This document shows positions 1 to 8,194 of a stretch of DNA of 64,000 nucleotides, piece after piece. How positions within the stretch are numbered: position 1 is the stretch's first letter; each line of letters begins with the position of its first letter. Both the position numbers and the translations under genes were made by a program. The stretch lies in the NCBI RefSeq assembly GCF_001267925.1, contig NZ_CP011409.1, positions 4,588,001 to 4,652,000 of the forward strand, written 5' to 3'. Under the pieces are notes generated by a model, which was given only the letters and a program-made list of their open reading frames with translations, searched no databases and was not told the origin of the DNA. The DNA is from Herbaspirillum hiltneri N3 (GTDB taxonomy: Bacteria; Pseudomonadota; Gammaproteobacteria; Burkholderiales; Burkholderiaceae_D).

Positions 1-1001
1 GGATGAACCAGTACCACGTGGTGATGGAAGCCGCGCCGCAATACTGGCAAAGCCCGGAAATCCTCAACAGCACCTACGTCAGCCTCGCCAACAGTACGGC
101 CAACCTGTCGCCGACCACTTCGGCGCTGGGTACGCCGCCGGCGCTGACGGCGGGCGGCAAGCTCAACTCCAACTCGTCGCTGGCGCTGACCCTGTCGACG
201 GCGGCATCGAAGCAGGTGCCGCTGACCTCGTTCTCCAGCTTCGCGCCGACCACTACCTCGCTGAGCGTGAGCCACGAAGGACAGTTCATCGCCTCGACGA
301 TCTCCTTCAACCTGGCCGAAGGCGTCTCGCTGTCGCAAGCCACCCAGGTGATCAACGACACGCTCGCGCGCCTGGGCGTGCCGACGGCGGTGCACGGCGC
401 CTTTGCCGGCACCGCCAACGCCTTCCAGTCGTCGCTGAACAGCCAGCCGGTGCTGATCCTGACTGCCTTGCTGGCGGTGTATATCGTGCTCGGCGTCTTG
501 TATGAAAGCCTGGTGCACCCGATCACCATCATCTCGACGCTGCCGTCGGCCGGCGTCGGTGCGCTGCTGGCCTTGCTGGCGACCGGCACCGACTTCAGCC
601 TGATCGCGCTGATCGGCGTGATCCTGCTGATTGGCATCGTCAAGAAGAACGCCATCATGATGATCGACTTCGCCCTGCAGGCCGAGCGTGCGCGCGGCCT
701 GTCGCCGCGCGACGCGATCTTCGAAGCGTGCAGCCTGCGCTTCCGGCCTATCATGATGACCACCATGGCGGCGCTGCTGGGCGCCGTGCCGCTGGCGCTG
801 GGTACCGGCGACGGCGCCGAATTGCGCCAGCCGCTCGGCATTTCCATCGTCGGCGGCCTCATCGTCAGCCAGATGCTGACGCTGTACACCACGCCGGTGG
901 TCTATCTCTACATGGAGCGGTTCCGCCTGTGGAGCAAGGGTTTGTTCGAGCGCAAGACGGGACGCAAAGCCAGTCCGCAACAGAACACGGGCGCGGCATG
1001 A
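1..1001 (+). CDS. RND multidrug efflux permease, C-terminal part (cut by window edge)
   Basis: This is the last 330 or so residues of an inner-membrane RND (HAE1) pump permease, which uses proton influx to export drugs through an adaptor and an outer-membrane channel. The visible part holds the end of the second periplasmic porter/docking domain and the last membrane block. That block has the typical helices from about nt 450 onward, including the conserved stretch with [14 protein letters not shown] and the RFRPIMMTT segment. The QYHVVME start of the visible piece and the SLAE/VPL region resemble MdtB/MdtC-type permeases, but that subtype is an inference. The gene begins upstream of the window, so the methionine at nt 3 is internal. 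It is followed after 23 nt by an outer-membrane factor gene, giving the usual pump operon order. Confidence 0.9.
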   Translation, partial: MNQYHVVMEAAPQYWQSPEILNSTYVSLANSTANLSPTTSALGTPPALTAGGKLNSNSSLALTLSTAASKQVPLTSFSSFAPTTTSLSVSHEGQFIASTISFNLAEGVSLSQATQVINDTLARLGVPTAVHGAFAGTANAFQSSLNSQPVLILTALLAVYIVLGVLYESLVHPITIISTLPSAGVGALLALLATGTDFSLIALIGVILLIGIVKKNAIMMIDFALQAERARGLSPRDAIFEACSLRFRPIMMTTMAALLGAVPLALGTGDGAELRQPLGISIVGGLIVSQMLTLYTTPVVYLYMERFRLWSKGLFERKTGRKASPQQNTGAA

Positions 1002-1024
1002 CACGCGGCGTCCACGGAGAAAAA

Positions 1025-2515
1025 ATGATGACCTACGCAAAACACAACTTGACGCGCATCCTGATGCTGACGCCGCTGACTCTGGCCCTGGCGGCTTGCT
1101 CGGTCGGCCCCGACTACGTCCGTCCGCAGGCCGCGGCGGTCCCGGCCGCCTTCAAGGAAATGAAAGACTGGAAACCGGCCCAGCCCAGCGAATTGGCCAT
1201 GAACGGCAAGTGGTGGGAAATGTTCGGCGATCCGCAGCTCAATGCGCTGGTGGAGCAGATCGATATTTCCAACCAGAACCTGGCGCAGTCGGAAGCCAAT
1301 TTCCGCAAAGCCATGGCGCTGGTGCAGGCCGCACGCGCCGACTATTCGCCGACGCTGTCGGCGGATGCGTCGCGCACGCGTTCGCGCTCTGCAACGGGTA
1401 GCGGCAGCAGCGGCAGCAGTTCCGGTTCATCGGTGCGCGACAACTATTCCTTCTCGCTCAACGCCGACTGGGAAATCGACGTCTGGGGCCGTGTGCGCCG
1501 CAACGTCGAATCGAACGAAGCCAGCGCCCAGGCCAGCGCCGCCGACCTCGCGGCGACCCGGCTGAGCGCGCAGGCGCAACTGGCGCAGAACTATCTGCAA
1601 CTGCGCGTGCTCGATGCGCAACAGCAGCTGCTGGACGACACCGTCGCTGCATACCAGCGTTCGTATCAGCTGACGCTGAATCAATACAACGCCGGCGTGG
1701 TAGCGAAGTCCGATGTCATCCAGGCGCAGACGCAATTGAAATCGGCCCAGGCGCAGGCGCTCGACAATGGCGTACAGCGCGCGCAACTGGAGCATGCGAT
1801 TGCCTTGCTGGTCGGCCAGCCGGCCTCGACCTTCTCGATCACGCCGTCGCCATTGACCGCTGCGGCGCCGCCGATTCCCGTCGCCTTGCCGTCGATGCTG
1901 CTGGAACGCCGTCCCGACGTTGCCGGCGCCGAACGCCGCGTCGCCGCCGCCAATGCCCAGATCGGCGTGGCGCAGGCGGCGTATTATCCGAGCCTGTCGC
2001 TGTCGGCATCGGGCGGATTCCAGACTTCCAACGGCCTGGCCAACTGGTTCACGATGCCCAGCCGGGTGTGGTCGCTGGGGCCGCAACTGAGCCAGTTGAT
2101 TTTCGACGGCGGCGCGCGCCGCTCGGTCACCGACCAGGCGATCGCCAGCTATGACGGCGTGGCGGCGGCGTACAAGCAGACCGTGCTGACCGCTTTCCAG
2201 GAAGTGGAAGACAACCTCGCCGCGTTGCGCATCCTCGAGCAGGAAGCCGTGGTGCAGAACGAAGCGCTGCAATCGGCGCGCCAGGCCGTGACGCTGGTCA
2301 CCAACCAGTACAAGGCCGGCACCGTCAACTACACCAGCGTGATCACGGCGCAAGCCACCGCACTGACCAGCGAACGCACCGCGCTGGATATCCTCTATCG
2401 CCGCATGGCCGCCAGCGTGCTGCTGACCAAGGCACTGGGCGGCGGCTGGAGCGAGCAGAACATCGCCGACCTGGGCGCGTTGGCGAGCCAGTCGGAGAAC
2501 AGCAAAAAGAAATAG
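1025..2515 (+). CDS. NodT-family outer-membrane efflux lipoprotein
   Basis: This is a 496-residue TolC-like outer-membrane channel subunit for the RND pump encoded just upstream. The start at 1025 follows a GGAGA ribosome site. The N-terminus is a lipoprotein signal peptide ending in LALAAC, with the lipidated cysteine at about residue 25, then the family-typical VGPDY motif. Two outer-membrane-efflux repeats follow, with ERRPDV near the middle and an ALGGGW tail, both characteristic of NodT/OprM-type factors. A Ser/Gly-rich stretch at about residues 120-138 lies where an extracellular loop of the first repeat is expected; it is longer than usual. The gene is read in the permease operon and ends at a strong hairpin terminator. 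Function follows from the family; the pump substrate cannot be read from sequence. Confidence 0.92.
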   Translation: MMTYAKHNLTRILMLTPLTLALAACSVGPDYVRPQAAAVPAAFKEMKDWKPAQPSELAMNGKWWEMFGDPQLNALVEQIDISNQNLAQSEANFRKAMALVQAARADYSPTLSADASRTRSRSATGSGSSGSSSGSSVRDNYSFSLNADWEIDVWGRVRRNVESNEASAQASAADLAATRLSAQAQLAQNYLQLRVLDAQQQLLDDTVAAYQRSYQLTLNQYNAGVVAKSDVIQAQTQLKSAQAQALDNGVQRAQLEHAIALLVGQPASTFSITPSPLTAAAPPIPVALPSMLLERRPDVAGAERRVAAANAQIGVAQAAYYPSLSLSASGGFQTSNGLANWFTMPSRVWSLGPQLSQLIFDGGARRSVTDQAIASYDGVAAAYKQTVLTAFQEVEDNLAALRILEQEAVVQNEALQSARQAVTLVTNQYKAGTVNYTSVITAQATALTSERTALDILYRRMAASVLLTKALGGGWSEQNIADLGALASQSENSKKK

Positions 2516-2531
2516 AAGCGCCGTCTTCGGC

Positions 2532-2563
2532 AAAAAGCGCAGCGTCGGTGCTGCGCTTTTTTT
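2532..2563 (+). terminator. Rho-independent terminator, usable from both sides
   Basis: A 12-bp perfect stem (AAAAAGCGCAGC / GCTGCGCTTTTT) with a 6-nt loop is followed by a T-run on the plus strand. Its A-run serves as a T-run on the minus strand. It separates the efflux operon from the convergent pabBC gene. Confidence 0.9.
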
Positions 2564-4430
2564 ATGCGGCCATGTCCCAGACCACGTCTGCATGCACCGC
2601 ACCGCGCAGGGCGTTGCAGATCATCACGGCCTCGGCGCGGCGCAATTCATCGCGCGTGATGCTGCGTTCGCTCGCTGCGTACGCAGCGTCGGCGAGCAGC
2701 ACCGAACGCATCACGCCGGGCAGCGCTCCGGCCGCCAGCGGCGGCGTGTACCAGCGTCCATCCAGTCGGACGAAGACATTGCTGCGGCCGCCTTCAGTCA
2801 GTTCGTCGCGCTCGTTGAAGAACAGCGTGTCGAAACCGCCGCGCCGTTCCGCTTCTTTCCAGGCTTCATCGTAAGCGGTGCGCACCGATGTCTTGTGGCG
2901 CAGGAACAGTGCGTTGCTCGCGCTCGGCGTCGGCGAGATGAACACCTTTACCGTCGCGCCCAAGGGGGATAGCACGCCTTGCTGCAACCGGATCGCGCCG
3001 TCGCGGAACAGGTCCAGCCGCAAGCGATACGGCGTTGCCGACGGCAGTTGCGCGCAGACTTGCGTCAGTGCATTGCGGACGGCGGTCTCGTCAAATGCGA
3101 AATTGAAATACGCCGCAGAGCCTTGCAGCCGCTGCACATGCAGGTCCAGGTGGCGGCAGCCGTTGTCACGATCGGCATGGATGGTTTCAAACAGGCTGAA
3201 GTCGCTATCGAGTCCGGTCAGGAACGCCGACTTCAACCGGCATTCCGCAAATTCCCCGGCTGCCTTGCTGTCATAGACGATGCCGGCGCCCACGCCCATT
3301 TCACCGCTGCGTACGCCGTTTTGAGGGGCTTGCAGCACCAGCGTGCGGATCGGCACCGACAGGCAGAAGTCGCCCAGCGTCCGTTCCGGCGGCGCGGCGT
3401 CGAACCAGCCGATCGCACCGGTGTAGATGCCGCGCGGCGTCGACTCCAGTTCGCGGATGATTTGCATGGTGCGGCGTTTGGGGGCGCCGGTAATTGAACC
3501 GCAAGGGTAGAGCGCGGCGACCACGTCGGCGATGTGCGCGTCATCGCGCAGCTGCGCCGTGACGGTCGAGGTCATCTGCAGCACCTGGCCGAAGCGGCCG
3601 ACTGCGAACAGATGCGGCACCTGCACCGAGCCGGCGACGGCGACGCGGCCGAGGTCGTTGCGCAGCAGATCGACGATCATCAGGTTCTCGGCGCGGTTCT
3701 TTTCGTCGTTGGCCAGCTGATCGGCACGGCGGCTATTTTTCGCAGCATCGTCATGCGCCGGTGCGGTGCCTTTCATCGGCTGGGCGAGCAATTTTCCTTG
3801 CGTGTGGCGGACGAACAATTCCGGCGAAAACGACAGCACCCAGCGCTCATCCGGCAGGCGGATCAGTGCACCGTACGGCACCGGCTGGCGCGCGCGCAGC
3901 TTGTTGTACAGGCTGACCGGTTCGCCCCAGGCGTCGAAATGCAGACGGTAGGTGTAGTTGACCTGGTAAGTGTCGCCGGCCGCGATGTAGTCGCGGATGC
4001 GCGCGATGTCGGCGCTGAAACGCTGTTCGTCGACGCTGGCGCGGACGTTGGCGACGCCGGCAGCAGCGGCAGCAGCAGCAGTAGGAATGGCATCTTGCTG
4101 TTGCTGCAGCCATTCATCGGTCTGCGCAGCGCTGAGGTGGCGGCACTCGCTGAAGAGCAGGATTTCTGCGAGCGGACCGGGTTGCCTCGCATGGGCAGCA
4201 ATGCCGTGCAGGCGGCCGCCCAGTTCGTAGCTGAACAGCGCCACCGCATGCAGGCCTTGCCGCTGCGCATCGTGCATGTCGGCGAGCATCTTTCCCATGC
4301 CGTCTGCATCGTCGCAGCGCAGCGTCGCATGATGGCCGGTGTACAGGCGCGAACGCGGTTCGCCCGCGGACGCGTTGGCATCATCGTGGCGGTAGCTGTC
4401 GTCGAGCAGGGCGAAGCAGGGGAGGGACAT
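2562..4430 (-). CDS. pabBC: Fused aminodeoxychorismate synthase component I / 4-amino-4-deoxychorismate lyase
   Basis: This is a 622-residue fusion for p-aminobenzoate, hence folate, synthesis. The first 400 or so residues form the chorismate-binding PabB domain, which aminates chorismate with ammonia from a PabA/TrpG partner not seen here. Visible signatures are the KGTAPA region, ENLMIVDLLRNDLGR, the CGSITGAPK segment and GEMGVGAGIVYDS. The last 220 or so residues resemble the class IV PLP aminotransferase fold of PabC (FLTG...FSLFETI, then FFNERDELTEGGRSNVF), which releases pyruvate. The start at 4430 (MSLPCF) is chosen because upstream in-frame residues look non-coding, although no strong ribosome site is visible. 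A run of eight alanines near residue 150 arises from a GCAGCAGC microrepeat at about 4064-4080 and forms a flexible linker. The PabB-PabC fusion is known in several Proteobacteria. Confidence 0.93.
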   Translation of the reverse strand: MSLPCFALLDDSYRHDDANASAGEPRSRLYTGHHATLRCDDADGMGKMLADMHDAQRQGLHAVALFSYELGGRLHGIAAHARQPGPLAEILLFSECRHLSAAQTDEWLQQQQDAIPTAAAAAAAGVANVRASVDEQRFSADIARIRDYIAAGDTYQVNYTYRLHFDAWGEPVSLYNKLRARQPVPYGALIRLPDERWVLSFSPELFVRHTQGKLLAQPMKGTAPAHDDAAKNSRRADQLANDEKNRAENLMIVDLLRNDLGRVAVAGSVQVPHLFAVGRFGQVLQMTSTVTAQLRDDAHIADVVAALYPCGSITGAPKRRTMQIIRELESTPRGIYTGAIGWFDAAPPERTLGDFCLSVPIRTLVLQAPQNGVRSGEMGVGAGIVYDSKAAGEFAECRLKSAFLTGLDSDFSLFETIHADRDNGCRHLDLHVQRLQGSAAYFNFAFDETAVRNALTQVCAQLPSATPYRLRLDLFRDGAIRLQQGVLSPLGATVKVFISPTPSASNALFLRHKTSVRTAYDEAWKEAERRGGFDTLFFNERDELTEGGRSNVFVRLDGRWYTPPLAAGALPGVMRSVLLADAAYAASERSITRDELRRAEAVMICNALRGAVHADVVWDMAA

Positions 4431-4584
4431 AATCGTGCGCGGTTTTGCGAATAGGAAACAAGATGGGCGAAGCTGCCGGACATCGGCCCGGGGCCCGGCA
4501 GCATCATAGCTTAAACGGTATACTGGAGCATATTTCCGTGATGCAACGGGCCGGCTTCGCACCGGGCCGGCTCTCCTCGAATCT

Positions 4585-4606
4585 ACCCCGACTCAACCCC
4601 GACTCA
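4585..4606 (+). repeat. Two tandem copies of an 11-bp unit
   Basis: The unit ACCCCGACTCA occurs twice head to tail just upstream of the MFS transporter start. It is a short tandem duplication of unknown significance; it may vary in copy number between strains. Confidence 0.7.
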
Positions 4607-4622
4607 ACCAATTCTCCATCCC

Positions 4623-6032
4623 ATGGCTTTACAGCGCACATTCACCATTCCCCTGATCGTCGCTTGCGCCCTGTTCATGGAACAGATGGACTCAACCGTG
4701 ATTTCGACCTCACTGCCGGTGCTGGCGATCGACATAGCGGTCGATCCGATTTCGCTCAAGCTGGCGCTGACGTCTTACCTGGTCAGCCTGGCCGTGTTCA
4801 TTCCGATCAGCGGCTGGATGGCCGACCGCTTCGGCGCGCTGACGATTTTCCGCTCGGCGATCTGCGTGTTCATGCTGGGTTCTATCCTGTGCGGCGTCTC
4901 GCAGAGCCTGCCGGAGTTCGTCGCGGCGCGATTCTTCCAGGGCATCGGCGGGGCCATGATGGTGCCGGTGGGGCGGCTGGTGATCCTGCGCAGCGTCGAC
5001 AAGGCCAACCTGGTCAAGGCGCTCAGCTACCTCACCATTCCGGCGATGTTCGGACCGGTGCTGGGGCCGCCGCTGGGCGGTTTCATCACGACGTATTTCC
5101 ACTGGCGCTGGATCTTCTTCATCAATATCCCGATCAGCATCCTCGGCCTCTACCTGGCCACGCGCTTCATCGCCAACGCCAGGGCGGAAAGCGTCGCGCC
5201 GCTCGACTGGGTCGGTTTCCTGCTGTCGGCGCTGGGTTGTTCGCTGGTGATGATGGGGCTGGCGACCGCCGGACGACATCTGGTGTCGGGCGACATTTCG
5301 CTGGTCTGCGTGGTGCTCGGCAGCCTGTCGCTGGTCGCCTACGTCTGGCATGCGCGCCGTACCGAGCATCCGCTGATCGACCTCAAGCTGCTCAAGATCG
5401 AGACCTTGCAGGCCGGCGTCGGCGGCGGCTCCCTGTTCCGCCTCGGCATCGGCGCGATTCCCTTCCTGTTGCCGCTGATGCTGCAGCTGGGTTTCGGCTT
5501 CAGCGCCTTCCATTCCGGTCTGCTGACCTGCGCGTCGGCGGCCGGCGCGATGTTCATGAAGACCATCGCCGCCAAATTCCTCAAGCGCTACGGTTTTCGC
5601 CGGGTGATGATCGTCAACGGCATCTGCGGCGTGCTATCGCTGGCGGCGATAGGCTTGTTCACGCCGGCTACGCCTTATGCGGTGATCCTGATCGTGCTGC
5701 TGATCGGCGGTTGCTTCCGCTCGCTGCAATTCACCAGTCTCAATGCGATTTCCTACGCCGACGTCGATAGCAATCGCCTCAGCCAGGCCACCAGCATCGC
5801 CAGCGTGGCGCAGCAGTTGTCGGTCGGCATGGGCGTGGTGCTGGGCGGTTTCGCCTTGCAGATGTCCAACCACTTGCAAGGACACGCCACCCTGGTGAGC
5901 CAGGATTTCTGGCCCGCTTTCCTGACGGTGGCGGTGGCGGCGTCGTTCTCCATCCCGATGCTGATGCGCCTGCCTCCCGATGCCGGCGCCGAACTGGCCG
6001 GCCGCGGTCCGGCCAAGGCAAGCGCAACCTAA
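4623..6032 (+). CDS. MFS drug:proton antiporter, DHA2 (EmrB/QacA-like) family
   Basis: This is a 469-residue inner-membrane protein with about 13-14 predicted hydrophobic segments, the size of 14-helix DHA2 exporters such as EmrB. The N-terminal helix has the family motif EQMDSTVIST (motif D1-like, with the acidic residue used in proton coupling). GWMADRFGA is motif A in the loop between helices 2 and 3, and GPVLGPPLGG is antiporter motif C. No adaptor or outer-membrane partner is adjacent. The upstream intergenic region contains a small tandem repeat. The next gene, an EamA transporter, starts 30 nt downstream, so the two may be co-transcribed. Substrate unknown. Confidence 0.9.
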   Translation: MALQRTFTIPLIVACALFMEQMDSTVISTSLPVLAIDIAVDPISLKLALTSYLVSLAVFIPISGWMADRFGALTIFRSAICVFMLGSILCGVSQSLPEFVAARFFQGIGGAMMVPVGRLVILRSVDKANLVKALSYLTIPAMFGPVLGPPLGGFITTYFHWRWIFFINIPISILGLYLATRFIANARAESVAPLDWVGFLLSALGCSLVMMGLATAGRHLVSGDISLVCVVLGSLSLVAYVWHARRTEHPLIDLKLLKIETLQAGVGGGSLFRLGIGAIPFLLPLMLQLGFGFSAFHSGLLTCASAAGAMFMKTIAAKFLKRYGFRRVMIVNGICGVLSLAAIGLFTPATPYAVILIVLLIGGCFRSLQFTSLNAISYADVDSNRLSQATSIASVAQQLSVGMGVVLGGFALQMSNHLQGHATLVSQDFWPAFLTVAVAASFSIPMLMRLPPDAGAELAGRGPAKASAT

Positions 6033-6062
6033 TCCTTCTACGATCACGACCACGACAGCGCC

Positions 6063-6962
6063 ATGGCCCACATGCAGCTCAAATACAGCGTCTTCCCGAT
6101 CAGCGCGATCCTGATCTGGTCCGGCAACACCATCGTCAGCAAGATGGCGGCGGGCGTGATCGAGCCGGCGGCGATGTCGTTTTACCGCTGGCTGATGGCA
6201 GGCATCCTGCTCACGCCGTTTTGCCTGCGCGGGGTCTGGCGGCAGCGCCGGCAAATTCGTCCACACCTGCCGAAAGTGGTGCTGCTGGCCTTGTTCGGCA
6301 TGGTGCTGTACCAGAGCCTGGCGTATTTTGCGGCGGCCACGTCCTCGGCTACCAGTATGGGCATGATTGCGTCGCTGATGCCGCTGCTGACCTTGCTGCT
6401 CAGCAGCATCCTGCTGCGCGAGCCGCCGACCTGGGGCACGCTGATCGGCGGCATCTTGTCGCTGTTCGGCCTGATGATCCTGATCGGCAAAGGCCACCCG
6501 GCGCAGCTGTTCACCAACGGCGTGGTGTTCGGCGACCTGCTGATGCTGGTGGCGACCGTCGCCTATGCCTTCTACAGCGTGCTGCTCAAGCGCTGGGCGC
6601 TGCCGATCGCGGCCTGGCATCTGCTGTACATGCAAATCTGGGTGGCGGTGATCCTGCTGTTTCCGCTCTGTCTGGCGGCGCCGTATTCGCCGGTCACCGC
6701 GGCCAATCTGCCGCTGCTGCTGTATGCAGGCATCGCCGCCTCCATCATTTCGCAGATACTGTGGATGAACGGCGTCGCCCATCTTGGGGCGACGCATTCC
6801 ACCATGTTCATGAACTTGTCGCCCATTTTTACCGTCATAATTGCCATGGCCGTGCTGGGCGAGGAACTGCATTCGTATCACGCCGTCGGCGGCGGCATCA
6901 CGCTCATCGGCGTGGTGCTGGCGCAGGTGATCAGGCGCAGGATCGTGCGGCCGGCCGTCTGA
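6063..6962 (+). CDS. EamA/RhaT-family (DMT) transporter
   Basis: This is a 299-residue protein with ten predicted transmembrane helices formed by two EamA repeats. The first contains IWSGNTIVSKMAAGVIEP and FYRWLMAGILL; the second starts near GDLLMLVATVAYAFYSVLLKRWA. This is typical of drug/metabolite exporters for small amino-acid-like solutes. It follows the MFS gene by 30 nt in the same direction. Its stop codon TGA is embedded in the left end of a 152-bp palindromic repeat, so the last codons may have been trimmed or altered by arrival of that repeat. The C-terminus (IRRRIVRPAV) is of normal length. Substrate cannot be assigned. Confidence 0.9.
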   Translation: MAHMQLKYSVFPISAILIWSGNTIVSKMAAGVIEPAAMSFYRWLMAGILLTPFCLRGVWRQRRQIRPHLPKVVLLALFGMVLYQSLAYFAAATSSATSMGMIASLMPLLTLLLSSILLREPPTWGTLIGGILSLFGLMILIGKGHPAQLFTNGVVFGDLLMLVATVAYAFYSVLLKRWALPIAAWHLLYMQIWVAVILLFPLCLAAPYSPVTAANLPLLLYAGIAASIISQILWMNGVAHLGATHSTMFMNLSPIFTVIIAMAVLGEELHSYHAVGGGITLIGVVLAQVIRRRIVRPAV

Positions 6963-7109
6963 GAACCTGTTCACGATCTTACTGCGAGGCCGTGATCCGG
7001 CACCGGTCGGTGCTCGGAATCCTCATGTACTCAAGTACATTCCGGTTCCTCCGCGCCGTCCGGCACCGGCTGACGGCCTCTCGCTACAGATCGTAAACAG
7101 GTTCTGAGA
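6958..7109. repeat. 152-bp palindromic repeat element (MITE-like)
   Basis: Terminal 22-bp arms at 6958-6979 and 7088-7109 are inverted repeats of one another with 20 of 22 positions matching (core GAACCTGTT and ACGATCT). The interior is also largely self-complementary, with GCGAGGCCGT-like blocks on both sides. The exact centre is a 7-bp palindrome, ATGTACT / AGTACAT, at 7025-7040. It has no coding capacity worth calling. The left arm contains the TGA of the upstream EamA gene. Elements of this kind are typically dispersed, non-autonomous repeats; the family is not identified here. Confidence 0.8.
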
Positions 7110-7133
7110 ATAAACAAGAAAGCAGGCGTAGAC

Positions 7134-8114
7134 ATGAACAACGCAAACATGGTCGTCAACTGTACGGCCTACAAGAGCGGCAAAAAGCTGCGCGACATCA
7201 CGATCGAGGAAATCAGCGACGTGCTGCAGGAGGAGAACACCTTCGTCTGGGTCGGCCTGCTCGAACCGAGCGTCGAACTGATGCGCCAGATCAAGGAAGA
7301 ATTCAACCTCCATGAACTGGCCGTGGAGGATGCCTACGCCGCGCATCAGCGCCCCAAGATCGAGGAATACGGCGACACCCTGTTCGTGGTGCTGCAGACC
7401 GCGCAAGTGGTCGATGCCGAGGTGCAATTCGGCGAGACCCACATCTTCGTCGGCGCGCGTTTCGTGGTGTCGGTGCGGCATGGCGCGTCGAAGAGCTACG
7501 CCAAGGTGCGCGAACACTGCGAAATGCTGCCCGAGCGGCTGGTGCGCGGCCCGAGCTATGTGCTGTATTCGATCATGGACTTCGTGGTGGACAACTACGG
7601 TCCCATCATGAACGATCTGGAAGAGCGTTTCGACAAGTACGAATCGGAGCTCTTCGAGCGCGATTCCGAGCGGGCGCACTTGCAGGACCTGTACCAGCTC
7701 AAGCGCCAGCTGATCAAGATCCGTTCGGCGGCGATGCCGCTGCTCGATGTCTGCACGCAGCTGCTGCGTTTCCATGAAAACATCATCACCAAGGAAGGCA
7801 AGATCTATTTCCGCGACATCTACGACCACGTGGTGCGCCTGATAGAGACCGGCGACCGCCTCCGTGAAATGGTGGCAGCGGCGATGCAGATTGACCTCGC
7901 GCAGGTGACCATTCGCCAGAACGAGGTGGTGCAGACACTGGCCGGCTGGGGGGCGATCCTGGCGATCCCGACCATGATCTTCAGCTTGTACGGGATGAAC
8001 TTCGCCCACATGCCGGGGCTGGATTGGCGCTGGAGTTTCCCCCTGGTGCTGGGCGGCATCGTCACCGGCTGTTCGCTGCTGTGGCGGCGCTTGCGCAGGG
8101 CGGGATGGTTGTAA
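7134..8114 (+). CDS. corA: CorA-family divalent metal ion channel
   Basis: This is a 326-residue magnesium/cobalt transporter of the CorA (2-TM-GxN) family. A large N-terminal cytoplasmic domain of alpha/beta and long helical segments is followed by two C-terminal transmembrane helices. The selectivity motif YGMNF is intact, with GMN at residues 287-289 directly after the first membrane helix (GWGAILAIPTMIFSL). The stretch HELAVEDAYAAHQRPKIEEY is the typical conserved region of the cytoplasmic domain. The short periplasmic loop (AHMPGLDWRWSF) fits the family. The promoter must lie within or beside the palindromic repeat 25 nt upstream, which could alter its expression. The gene ends at a bidirectional terminator. 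Confidence 0.95.
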   Translation: MNNANMVVNCTAYKSGKKLRDITIEEISDVLQEENTFVWVGLLEPSVELMRQIKEEFNLHELAVEDAYAAHQRPKIEEYGDTLFVVLQTAQVVDAEVQFGETHIFVGARFVVSVRHGASKSYAKVREHCEMLPERLVRGPSYVLYSIMDFVVDNYGPIMNDLEERFDKYESELFERDSERAHLQDLYQLKRQLIKIRSAAMPLLDVCTQLLRFHENIITKEGKIYFRDIYDHVVRLIETGDRLREMVAAAMQIDLAQVTIRQNEVVQTLAGWGAILAIPTMIFSLYGMNFAHMPGLDWRWSFPLVLGGIVTGCSLLWRRLRRAGWL

Positions 8115-8140
8115 GCCGGGCAGCCGGCATGACGAAAAAC

Positions 8141-8176
8141 AAAGGGCGGCGTGGAGATATCCTCGCCGCCCTTTTT
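8141..8176 (+). terminator. Bidirectional terminator between corA and the tamB part
   Basis: An 11-bp perfect stem (AAAGGGCGGCG at 8141-8151 with CGCCGCCCTTT at 8164-8174) is followed by TTATT on the plus strand. On the minus strand it is followed by GTTTTTCG. It serves convergent genes on both sides. Confidence 0.9.
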
Positions 8177-8194
8177 ATTGCGGTAGCGGCGCCG

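Noticed and set aside
4064..4080. GCAGCAGC microrepeat in pabBC as a phase-variation switch
   Set aside because: The unit is a multiple of three and encodes alanines in an interdomain linker, so length change would not shift the frame.
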